Shown here one piece after another: positions 6,941-14,379 of a stretch of DNA of 64,000 nucleotides. The first letter of the stretch is position 1, and each line of letters begins with the position of its first letter. Both the position numbers and the translations under genes were made by a program. Source of the stretch: Ferrimonas aestuarii. Its GTDB lineage: Bacteria > Pseudomonadota > Gammaproteobacteria > Enterobacterales > Shewanellaceae. The notes under the pieces were generated by a model that saw only the letters and a program-made list of their open reading frames with translations, had not been told where the DNA came from and made no database searches. The stretch covers positions 248,001-312,000 of the forward strand of contig NZ_SWCJ01000003.1 of NCBI RefSeq assembly GCF_005116665.1. Reading direction: 5' to 3'.

Positions 6941-8634
6941 CGCCACTGGCCACCAAACTTCAGGATCACCTGCAGCGGATCTACCCAGGTGGGGACAACA
7001 GCGTGCTGGCCAAAGCACTGATGAGTGCCATGGCGCCAGCCGAACCCAAAGAGGCCCCCTCAGAGCTTTGGGATCAACAGGATGCGGTGCTGATAAGCTA
7101 CGGCGACAACCTCGTGGCTAACGATGAGATGCCGCTGACCACCCTCAAGCACTTCATCGATGAACGCCTCTCTGGACAGTTCTCTATGCTGCACCTGCTG
7201 CCCTACTTCCCCTACAGCTCCGACGATGGTTTTGCGGTGGTGGATTATCTGGAAGTGAATCCCAAGCTGGGAGACTGGAGCCATGTGGAAGATCTAGGCC
7301 ATCGGCTGGAGTTGGTTACCGATCTGGTAATAAACCACGCTTCCAGTCGCAGCCTGTGGTTTGAACAGTTTATCGAAGACAAAGAACCCGGACGCCACTA
7401 TTTCGTTACCGCCAATCTCGATGACGACCTCAGCGCTGTGGTTCGCCCTCGCACCAGCGAACTGCTCAAGCCAGTGCGCACCGCCCGTGGGGATGAGTGG
7501 GTGTGGTGTACCTTCAGTCACGATCAGGTGGATCTGAATTTTCAGCAACCGCAGCTGTTGCTGGAGATGGTGCGAATACTGCGTCACTACCTTGATCATG
7601 GCAGCCGCATGATCCGCCTTGATGCCATCGCATTTCTCTGGAAATCCCCAGGCACAGACTGCCTCAACCTGCCGCAAACCCATGAAGTGGTTAGGCTACT
7701 GCGAACCCTAGTGGACGCGTATGCTCCCGGTAGCCTGCTGCTGACGGAAACCAACATTCCCAATCGTGACAACCTCAGCTATTTTGGGAACGGCAATGAA
7801 GCCCATCTGATCTACAACTTTGCTCTGCCGCCGCTGCTGCTCCAAGCGCTTATCAGTGGCAGCGCCGCTCACCTCAAGCGCTGGCAGATGGCGATGCCTC
7901 CAGCCCCCCAAGGCTGTAGCTATCTTAACTTTATTGCCTCTCACGATGGCATCGGCCTCAGGCCTGTGGAGTCCATTCTCTCGGAGCAAGAGACGCAGCA
8001 ACTTATCGAACATGTGCAGGCGGTTGGTGGGCGCATCTCTTGGCGTAATGTAGACGGTCAAGCAGCCAAAGCCTACGAGCTCAATGTGTCGCTGTTTGAT
8101 GCCTGTCATCATCCAGAATTTCAATTGCAGCGGTTTCTGTGCATCCACGCCATTATGTTGTCGCTGGAGGGCATTCCGGCCATCTACATTCATTCGCTTT
8201 TAGGCACCAGTAATGATCTGGATAAAGTGGCCAACACCGGCAGCCATCGCAGCATTAACCGCCACAACTGGAGCTGGGATGACCTTCAGCACAGGCTAAA
8301 CACCCCTGACAGTCAGCATCACCAATGCTTTGAAGGGCTAAGTCGATTACTCAAGTACCGAGCGCAGCAGGAGGCATTCCACCCGAATGCCACCCAGTTC
8401 ACCTTGCAACTGCCGGAGCCTCTGTTTGGGCTGTGGCGACAAAGTCAGGATCGCCGCCAAAGCATCTTCGCCATTGCCAACCTAAGCGACCGACCACAGC
8501 CCCTGCCGCTATCGAGTTTAAACCTCATAGATACCCACCCGTGGCGAGATCTCATCTCAGAAAAAGAGCTGAGAGACCCTCTGGCCAGCTTGACGTTAGC
8601 CCCCTACCAAGTGGTGTGGCTGAGCAATACATAA
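6937..8634 (+). CDS. GH13_18 sugar phosphorylase, probably glucosylglycerate phosphorylase
   Basis: The protein has 565 residues. Its ATG overlaps the TGA of the synthase gene (ATGA), indicating translational coupling. GH13 catalytic landmarks are clear: RLDAIAFLWK (nucleophile Asp), LLTETNIPN (acid/base Glu) and FIASHDGIGLRP (transition-state Asp). The early LPYFPYSSDDGFAVVDY and the late LLGTSND segments belong to the sucrose phosphorylase-like subfamily, which includes E. coli YcjM, a glucosylglycerate phosphorylase. Its place behind a glucosylglycerate-type synthase and phosphatase argues that it recovers glucose-1-phosphate from the solute when osmotic stress ends. Sucrose phosphorylase is the alternative but fits the neighbours less well. 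Confidence 0.8.
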   Translation: MTPLATKLQDHLQRIYPGGDNSVLAKALMSAMAPAEPKEAPSELWDQQDAVLISYGDNLVANDEMPLTTLKHFIDERLSGQFSMLHLLPYFPYSSDDGFAVVDYLEVNPKLGDWSHVEDLGHRLELVTDLVINHASSRSLWFEQFIEDKEPGRHYFVTANLDDDLSAVVRPRTSELLKPVRTARGDEWVWCTFSHDQVDLNFQQPQLLLEMVRILRHYLDHGSRMIRLDAIAFLWKSPGTDCLNLPQTHEVVRLLRTLVDAYAPGSLLLTETNIPNRDNLSYFGNGNEAHLIYNFALPPLLLQALISGSAAHLKRWQMAMPPAPQGCSYLNFIASHDGIGLRPVESILSEQETQQLIEHVQAVGGRISWRNVDGQAAKAYELNVSLFDACHHPEFQLQRFLCIHAIMLSLEGIPAIYIHSLLGTSNDLDKVANTGSHRSINRHNWSWDDLQHRLNTPDSQHHQCFEGLSRLLKYRAQQEAFHPNATQFTLQLPEPLFGLWRQSQDRRQSIFAIANLSDRPQPLPLSSLNLIDTHPWRDLISEKELRDPLASLTLAPYQVVWLSNT

Positions 8635-8668
8635 TTCGCCACATTTAAACCACGACTTTAACCTTGGA

Positions 8669-8729
8669 TTGACACCGTAAAGAGAATTTTGTCTGTAGAC
8701 TGTAGCGCAATATTTTTATTGGACTTTTT
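8669..8729 (+). promoter_or_regulatory. Candidate sigma-70 promoter of the barrel gene
   Basis: A perfect TTGACA at 8669-8674 is followed after 17 bases by TCTGTA, a poor -10 hexamer; TAGACT lies slightly further on. It sits in the 95-base gap before the outer-membrane barrel gene. Only the -35 box is strong. Confidence 0.35.
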
Positions 8730-9974
8730 ATGCGCTCGCTCTCGATTTTTGCTCTTGCCATACTGCCACTGCCATTGCTGGCCAACGAAGGCATCAGTGA
8801 CAACGCCCCCGATACTTCCGTTGAGACGGCTCAAGCCGCCCAAGCTCAGCCGGGTAAACGCAATGCGGTGGTGCCGTTTCTGTTTTCCTCCACCAGCATG
8901 GGCACCACCTTAGCCGCCGCGGGCAGTTTTCGAGGTATCTTTCAGCCTCAAGCGCAGTTGATCGCCGTTGGCGCGTACTCCAATAACGACAGCTACATCG
9001 CCTATGGCGGGCTTCACAACCTGTCATTCGGCCCCAAACGCTGGAAGCTGGATCTGGAAGCCTTCAGTGGCACCTTTAAAGAATCAGAGGTCTACCTCAA
9101 CGGCAGCCACAACAGTGAGCAGCAAGATTACGTTACTGGCGAAGAACATCAGGAACGCTACTCCATTCACTTTCGCTACCTGCTGCCTTTGGGAGCAGGC
9201 GCGGATGCCAGTGCCAACCGTCGTCAGGCTTTCTCGCCGATGCCGCCCCAAAGCGATAGCGTCAGTCATCAAAGTCCAACGGACCAACCTTGGGTGACCC
9301 TAGGCTTTAAACCCTTTTATTACACCGCCACCGTTGCTGACTTTGACGAAGAGAAAACCGCTGGGCTAGAGCTCAAACTGGATGTCGATGCCCGTAACTA
9401 CGTACCATCACCGAGTTCAGGCTACCGCTTCGAAGTGGATATGCAGCGAGATTGGGGCGCGGACGATCGAGACAGTTACACCAACTGGCAAGCTCAGTAC
9501 AGTCAGTACTTTGACCTTGGGGTCAATCAATACAGTAAGCAGCAGACGCTGTCGCTGACTGCGTATTTGGCCGACACGCCTACGTGGGACAAAGACAACA
9601 ACACTCACCAAGCGCCCTATTTTGCCCAAAACCGTTTAGGTGGCTGGGATCGCCTGCGAGGCTACACCGCGAACCGCTTCCACGATCGCAGTGCCATCTT
9701 CTATGGTGCCGAATACCGAGCGACGCCCAACTACCAACCACAGAGCCAGATACCCTTTATTAATCGCTATCAGATGCCCTGGTGGCAGTGGTCTCTATTC
9801 GCTGGCGTCGGCCGGGTTCATGACGAGTTTGATCTCGGTGAGTTGCATCAAGATCTCAAGTGGAGCGCTGGCTTCGGTGCCCGTTTGTGGGTTGAAAATG
9901 TGCTGGTTCGCATGGACATCGGCTACAGCGAAGAGGGCAATCAGGTACGAGTTGTGGTTAACCAGCCGTTCTAA
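8730..9974 (+). CDS. Omp85/D15-type outer-membrane beta-barrel protein without POTRA domains
   Basis: The protein has 414 residues with a signal peptide of about 18 residues ending in LLA-N. The rest is rich in alternating amphipathic strands. The segment NRLGGWDRLRGYTANRF near 292-308 matches the conserved (V/L)RGY/F loop motif of the Omp85 superfamily, and the last residue is Phe, as in barrels assembled by BAM. BamA and TamA carry N-terminal POTRA domains; here only about 30 low-complexity residues precede the barrel. It is thus a short surface-antigen (D15/bac_surface_Ag) protein of unknown cargo or function. It forms its own unit with a strong terminator. Confidence 0.7.
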   Translation: MRSLSIFALAILPLPLLANEGISDNAPDTSVETAQAAQAQPGKRNAVVPFLFSSTSMGTTLAAAGSFRGIFQPQAQLIAVGAYSNNDSYIAYGGLHNLSFGPKRWKLDLEAFSGTFKESEVYLNGSHNSEQQDYVTGEEHQERYSIHFRYLLPLGAGADASANRRQAFSPMPPQSDSVSHQSPTDQPWVTLGFKPFYYTATVADFDEEKTAGLELKLDVDARNYVPSPSSGYRFEVDMQRDWGADDRDSYTNWQAQYSQYFDLGVNQYSKQQTLSLTAYLADTPTWDKDNNTHQAPYFAQNRLGGWDRLRGYTANRFHDRSAIFYGAEYRATPNYQPQSQIPFINRYQMPWWQWSLFAGVGRVHDEFDLGELHQDLKWSAGFGARLWVENVLVRMDIGYSEEGNQVRVVVNQPF

Positions 9975-9994
9975 AAACCCACTTACCTATCCGC

Positions 9995-10025
9995 AAGGGC
10001 GTCAGCTAATGAGCGCCCTTTTTTG
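9995..10025 (+). terminator. Rho-independent terminator of the barrel gene
   Basis: AAGGGCG pairs with CGCCCTT across a 12-base loop and is followed by TTTTTT, 20 bases after the stop codon. Confidence 0.9.
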
Positions 10026-10083
10026 AACCAAACATCGGGACTGCTCGTAAAGCCACACATGTTTGTGATGGAGAAGCACCGAA

Positions 10084-10476
10084 ATGGTTCTGTTTGTGGA
10101 TTACGCCTGCCCTCTCTGCAGTCGCGAGGTCAGTAAACTTAAAGCGCTGGATACCTTAGGTAAATTGACCTTTGAAGACATTCACGACACCAGTTGGCAT
10201 CGCCGTTACCCCCACATCAATCCACAACAATGCCTGAAGGTACTCCACGGTATCGATGATTTTGGGCAGCCTCTGTTGGGACTCGACGTAACCGTGGCCA
10301 CTTGGCGCAGTGTTGGCCGAGGTCACTGGGTCAACTGGCTACGTTGGCCGCTGGTAAAACCCATTACCGACCTTGGCTACCGCTACTTTGCCCGCCACCG
10401 ACATCGATTAGGCTTATGGCTGGGACCTGCGCCAGCTCAATGCGACGGCAACGTGTGCAAACGTCCTAACAAGTAG
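10084..10476 (+). CDS. DUF393 (DCC-type) thiol-disulfide oxidoreductase-like protein
   Basis: The protein has 130 residues. It opens with LFVDYACPLCSREVSKLK, the thioredoxin-like DxxCPLC motif that defines the DCC/DUF393 family. A later ATWRSVGRGHWVNWLRW segment and the C-terminal hydrophobic part also fit. Members are predicted thiol-disulfide proteins with poorly defined partners. The start has GGAG nearby. The last residues contain two further cysteines (CDGNVCKRP). It stands alone between a barrel gene and a lipoprotein gene, so the context gives no partner. Confidence 0.75.
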   Translation: MVLFVDYACPLCSREVSKLKALDTLGKLTFEDIHDTSWHRRYPHINPQQCLKVLHGIDDFGQPLLGLDVTVATWRSVGRGHWVNWLRWPLVKPITDLGYRYFARHRHRLGLWLGPAPAQCDGNVCKRPNK

Positions 10477-10824
10477 GTAAGTACTCCCGAAGCCCAACAT
10501 TGATTCGCAGCTGATGCGCATTAGCGGTGCAGAGCGTCAATCACGAAAGCGGCAATAACGCGCCGCCAATGCGTGTGTTTATCGCCCTTGAGTTTGGCTC
10601 CTCCAAAGCCAACGCCCCGACAGGTTCCCCCTCCATTTAGTGATAAAAACAGTAACTTGTTACTGATACTTGCCCCAATGAAAATCGATATAGTCGAGCG
10701 ACAGAAAACACCGCTATGTCTATTAATCGATTCAAATCTATAAGGTTTTCCCTACTGACTAGGCCTTAGCAAGACGCTGTGGTGTTCGTATTCACTCTCT
10801 AAATCGAGTTCTTAAGGGAATATT
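10477..10824. other. Intergenic region with a 16-bp palindrome
   Basis: The stretch has no convincing gene. A perfect palindrome CAGTAACTTGTTACTG lies at 10650-10665, possibly an operator for the lipoprotein gene about 160 bases downstream. The last bases hold AAGGGAA before the ATG at 10825. No clear terminator for the upstream DCC gene is visible. Confidence 0.4.
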
Positions 10825-12552
10825 ATGTCGTACGTAAAAACGAGTCTGAGCTTATCCATCCTATCGTTGGCATTAGCAGGCTGTGGTGGCGGAGACGGAG
10901 ACTCCTCATCAACACCTTCAACCCCTGGCCCACAACCCGTTGACATATCTAGTTATACCGTCATTGATGGTTACCTCACCAACATGCTGGTGTTTATCGA
11001 CAGCAATAAGGATCTTCGCTTCCAAAACGGTGAAACCATCATTGGCCTGACGGATGCACAAGGCCGTGTCGATGCAAGTCAAATCAACATAATGCCGGAC
11101 GACCAAGTGGTCGCTGAAGCCATTACGTTAAAGAACAGCAGCAAGTTTCCCGCTCAGTATCAGCGCAGTTATACCTACGACCAAGATGCGCCAATGAATC
11201 ACTTCTCAGATCCTTTCTCTTTGGCCACAACCGCGGATAATGCGGTGATTACGCCCCTCTCTGACATTGTGGTTCGCCTGATGAACGAACAAGGCATGAC
11301 TGAGGAGGAGGCGAAAAGCTTTCTCCTTGAACTGCTTAACAAATTGGGGATTGATGACATCTATCAAAATCACATCTTGAACGATGACAAGGTGTTAAAG
11401 AAGGTCAATCAAATCTTATTGTTTAGCCGAATGGTCGACCCTGATGGTTACGAGAAGCTCTATCAAGAACTCATTGCCCTGATCATCGACATCATTCAAG
11501 AGATGACTGCAGAACAGATTGAAGACCATCGATTCATCATCATTCCAAACAGAGGTCCTAACACCATTGCGGTTGTCTCCGCTGAGCAGGCAGCACTGAT
11601 CCAAGCGCAACTGCAACAACAGTTTTCTCAACCTAATTTCAATTTCGACGTCGACTTTAGGTCGCTGTTTATCGATCCAGATACCAATGAAGACATCGTG
11701 TATTTTTATGGGGATCAGATCAACGCGATGGGAATTGAGATATCCCAAGAACCAACAGACGGCGTGGTCTCCTTCAGTGGTTCATTCGACGGTTCACAGA
11801 GCTTCGACCTTAGCGTGATGAAGTTTGACATCAGTGCAAATGGCTCAAGATTAGACCCTAAAATCGTTAACTTCGCCCTAAGCATCAATGGTGGTGAGGT
11901 GTCAGATAATCAAAAGCCCGTTATCCAGCAAGAGCGCTTAGAAGGTTTACAATGGCTATTTGACTCCATCGAATTGCGCCAAAATCAAAATATCTCCATC
12001 GATTTTGAAACCGCCTTCCTGTTCCACGATGAAGAAAACGATCCACTTAAATATCGCCTACAAACGAACGTGCCCGGCATGTCGTTTAACTGCCATGTTG
12101 CAGATTGCGGCACGGCTGTCACCTTCAGTGGCACGCCAACCGATCAGTTGACCAACGCATGGATAAAGATAGACACCAATGACGGCCAACACGGTCCAGA
12201 GAGCTCTGCAAGTTCTTGGTCTGAAGTGGCCAAAATCGACCTTGGTGACATCACCCCTGACAGCAATGTCGATCCTCGCTGCTCCGCCTACACCAGCTTC
12301 TCCACTGAGCGCCTGAATTGGGATGATGCCGCCAATTACTGTGCCTCACTCGGAGCAAACCTACCGAGTCAGGGCGATCTGCTACAACTGCATACGGATG
12401 TTGAAACGCGCTCTGTTTGTGGCTGGCCTGATTACCATATCTGGAGCAATACATCAGGCGGTGGCTCGAACTATTGGGCGTTTAACAACAAAAATTACTT
12501 CCATACCACATGGGATAAGAGCCGAGAATTTGAGGTGACCTGCAAAAGATAA
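10825..12552 (+). CDS. Lipoprotein with Ca-binding-like loop, cadherin-like and C-type-lectin-like C-terminus
   Basis: The protein has 575 residues. A lipoprotein signal ends at LALAGC with Cys20, followed by a Gly/Asp/Ser-rich linker, so it should be tethered to the outer membrane. An EF-hand-like loop DSNKDLRFQNGE is at 59-70. A helical middle part near 110-250 contains EEEAKSFLLELLNKLGI. HDEENDPLKYRL with FSGTPTD near 400-445 resembles a cadherin-like Ig module. The final 85 residues contain four cysteines and WDDAANYCASLGANLPSQGD, which resembles a C-type-lectin or intimin-like fold with an EVTC-type end. The likely role is surface binding or adhesion; the ligand is unknown. Confidence 0.6.
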   Translation: MSYVKTSLSLSILSLALAGCGGGDGDSSSTPSTPGPQPVDISSYTVIDGYLTNMLVFIDSNKDLRFQNGETIIGLTDAQGRVDASQINIMPDDQVVAEAITLKNSSKFPAQYQRSYTYDQDAPMNHFSDPFSLATTADNAVITPLSDIVVRLMNEQGMTEEEAKSFLLELLNKLGIDDIYQNHILNDDKVLKKVNQILLFSRMVDPDGYEKLYQELIALIIDIIQEMTAEQIEDHRFIIIPNRGPNTIAVVSAEQAALIQAQLQQQFSQPNFNFDVDFRSLFIDPDTNEDIVYFYGDQINAMGIEISQEPTDGVVSFSGSFDGSQSFDLSVMKFDISANGSRLDPKIVNFALSINGGEVSDNQKPVIQQERLEGLQWLFDSIELRQNQNISIDFETAFLFHDEENDPLKYRLQTNVPGMSFNCHVADCGTAVTFSGTPTDQLTNAWIKIDTNDGQHGPESSASSWSEVAKIDLGDITPDSNVDPRCSAYTSFSTERLNWDDAANYCASLGANLPSQGDLLQLHTDVETRSVCGWPDYHIWSNTSGGGSNYWAFNNKNYFHTTWDKSREFEVTCKR

Positions 12553-12559
12553 CAACCAA

Positions 12560-12586
12560 AGCCCCACCTTGAACTTGGTGGGGCTT
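12560..12586 (+). terminator. Hairpin terminator after the lectin-like lipoprotein
   Basis: AGCCCCACC pairs with GGTGGGGCT across TTGAACTT, a 9-bp stem 8 bases after the stop. Only TT follows, so the U-run is weak. Confidence 0.65.
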
Positions 12587-12649
12587 GCCGCTCTAGCTTG
12601 TTCCTATCCAGCCACTATGGCAACTTAGCCAGAAATAGGAGCGTAGATT

Positions 12650-13084
12650 ATGGACAATCACCATAGACGCCTTGAAGCCATGTATCAGGGTGCACCCATC
12701 AACGGTTTTTATCCGACTCAAATGCAGGTCAGCGATGGAGAGGCAGAGCTCACTCTTGAGGCCATTGCCGACTACCACCACGCTGCCGGTGCCATGCATG
12801 GTTCGGTCTATTTCAAGCTGCTGGATGACGCCGCTTACTTTGCGGTGAGCTCATTGGAACCGGAAGTGTTTGTGCTTACCACCTCATTTACTACCTACCT
12901 GACGCGTCCGGTCAGCGAAGGCACCCTCACCGCCATCGGCAAAGTCGTGAATCAAAACAACAGTCAGTGGATCGCTGAGTCTGTCATTTACGACATCAAA
13001 GGCCGAGAGATTGGCCGAGGTAATGGCATCTTTGTGCGCAGCAAAAACCGGTTGTTGGATGTGCCCGCCTATCGAGGGAATTAG
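12650..13084 (+). CDS. PaaI-like hotdog-fold thioesterase
   Basis: The protein has 144 residues and starts at ATG after TAGGAG. The segment [19 protein letters not shown], near residues 47-65, is the hotdog thioesterase signature in which the HG and the downstream Asp lie at the acyl-CoA site. [17 protein letters not shown] and [11 protein letters not shown] complete the usual strands. The length fits the PaaI/YbgC-type 4HBT family. The substrate is probably an aromatic or medium-chain acyl-CoA, but nothing nearby narrows it. Confidence 0.8.
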   Translation: MDNHHRRLEAMYQGAPINGFYPTQMQVSDGEAELTLEAIADYHHAAGAMHGSVYFKLLDDAAYFAVSSLEPEVFVLTTSFTTYLTRPVSEGTLTAIGKVVNQNNSQWIAESVIYDIKGREIGRGNGIFVRSKNRLLDVPAYRGN

Positions 13085-13146
13085 CGCTGCAGCCCGCTGT
13101 AATAGCGGTTACAATGGGGGCTCATCAATTTACTAAGAGGTTATGC

Positions 13147-13323
13147 ATGTCCCTTGAGAGTGCCCCAGATGAAATCAAACTCGCCGTCGATCTTATCTAC
13201 CTACTGGAAAGTAACGAAATTGACCCGCAAACCGCCCTCAAAGCCCTAGCCATCGTGAAACAAGATCTGGATGCCAAGGTAGACTCCACCCCTAAAATGA
13301 CGGTGGAAGCGAGTGGCAGTTGA
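13147..13323 (+). CDS. rsmS: RsmS/YbaM family small protein (DUF2496)
   Basis: The protein has 58 residues. The start is the ATG at 13147, preceded by AAGAGG, rather than an in-frame ATG at 13114. It opens [20 protein letters not shown] and continues with [15 protein letters not shown], close to E. coli YbaM (MSLENAPDDVKLAVDLI...), a short helical protein of family DUF2496 now called RsmS. The function is little known. It sits alone between a thioesterase gene and a PhlG-like gene. Confidence 0.85.
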   Translation: MSLESAPDEIKLAVDLIYLLESNEIDPQTALKALAIVKQDLDAKVDSTPKMTVEASGS

Positions 13324-13410
13324 AGTAACTCAAAATTCTAACTAACTGATTAACCGTTATTTACGATATCCTGTTAGCGTTATAAAGACCGCAGTTAACA
13401 GGAAGCTCTC

Positions 13411-14172
13411 ATGCCCCTTAGCCAATATCTTCTGGCGATGGAACCCGTGCCACCCCACCTTCAACACGCCGCGAGCCAAGAAGCAGAATTAATCGATTTT
13501 CCCACCCTTGCCCAGGGCAACCAGCTCTTTAGCCAATGGCATAACTATCAAAATCGCATTATGCGCAGCAAAGATGGGCAGATGTTGGTGACCTGCACCA
13601 CCGAGATGCCGGGGGTAACGCCAGAGATGGTGAACTGGTGGTTCGGTTGGCACATCGTCAGCAGTGAGCGCTACCAGTTGTGGCACCCTCAAGCGCACCT
13701 GTTTGCCAAGCCTAAAGTGGATCGCAGTTTCCATAAGCAACACCTGGCTCGCTATCTCGGCAACGTCTCCTACGTCAATGAATACCTAGGAAAGAAGCTG
13801 TGCAAGTTGGCCATCGCCTTTCATACTGCCGAGTCGCTGGGAATCGATAAGCTTGACCGCCAAGGGGGAATCGCCATCTGCGCCCAAACCGCCAGCCGCA
13901 CCAGTCATATCGTCAGTGGTCATCTGGTGCATCTGGTTGTTCCAACAGAAAATGGCAGTCGAATGATGAGCGCGTTCTGGCTTGGCGGCACCCGCTGCAG
14001 ATGGCCACTGATTGGTCGTCTCCTGACGCCCATCCTTAACCTCAGCCTGATACGGCGCATGACCTTTCCCCAGCGCCATGGGCAAAATCTCCTGAAGCAC
14101 TGCAGTGAAGAGATGCATCATCTGGCGCGGATTCTGCCCAAGCTCTACCAAGACCAAGCCGCTAGCGAGTAA
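13411..14172 (+). CDS. DAPG/phloretin hydrolase (PhlG)-family protein
   Basis: The protein has 253 residues and starts at ATG after AGGAAG. The central NWWFGWHIVSSERYQLWHPQAH, about 70-91, followed by HTAESLGI and a C-terminal GGTRCRW-type segment, matches the PhlG/phloretin hydrolase family, zinc enzymes that cleave C-C bonds of acylated phenols. The histidines and Glu in these motifs are the likely metal ligands. A true diacetylphloroglucinol pathway is not visible nearby, so the substrate in this organism is unknown. A palindrome-rich segment follows. Confidence 0.6.
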   Translation: MPLSQYLLAMEPVPPHLQHAASQEAELIDFPTLAQGNQLFSQWHNYQNRIMRSKDGQMLVTCTTEMPGVTPEMVNWWFGWHIVSSERYQLWHPQAHLFAKPKVDRSFHKQHLARYLGNVSYVNEYLGKKLCKLAIAFHTAESLGIDKLDRQGGIAICAQTASRTSHIVSGHLVHLVVPTENGSRMMSAFWLGGTRCRWPLIGRLLTPILNLSLIRRMTFPQRHGQNLLKHCSEEMHHLARILPKLYQDQAASE

Positions 14173-14190
14173 TAAAGCCAATCACATTAA

Positions 14191-14274
14191 TGTTTTGCGC
14201 AGCTCAGAAGCCCTCTCAAGTTCTGAGCCATCGACACTCAAAATCGAGCTCACGATCTGCCTCTGCGCAAAACA
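14191..14274. repeat. Nested inverted-repeat element (three-way-junction-like)
   Basis: Outer arms TGTTTTGCGCAG at 14191-14202 and CTGCGCAAAACA at 14263-14274 are perfect 12-base complements. Inside them GCTCAGAA at 14202-14209 and TTCTGAGC at 14221-14228 form an 8-bp hairpin, and ATCG/CGAT near 14243-14256 can form a small third stem. The 84-base element lies between convergent genes. It may be a transcript-end structure, a small RNA or a REP-like unit; no T-run follows either outer arm. Confidence 0.6.
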
Positions 14275-14348
14275 CTGGTGATTGAAGCGCGACAAGCGAT
14301 AGCCGTTTTGCCTACCGACAGAAAGGCCATTCCCCCCCAACAGATCAT

Positions 14349-14371
14349 GCTTTGCCCCGAATGGGCAAAGC
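14349..14371 (-). terminator. Hairpin at the 3' end of mrcB
   Basis: GCTTTGCCC pairs with GGGCAAAGC across CGAAT, eight bases beyond the mrcB stop. No T-run follows on the minus strand, so it may be a 3'-end stabilising hairpin rather than a classical terminator. Confidence 0.5.
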
Positions 14372-14379
14372 CATCTCAA

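Noticed and set aside
14182-14379. Minus-strand ORF of 65 codons between the PhlG-like gene and mrcB
   Set aside because: It overlaps the nested inverted repeats and lacks a ribosome-binding site and any familiar motif.
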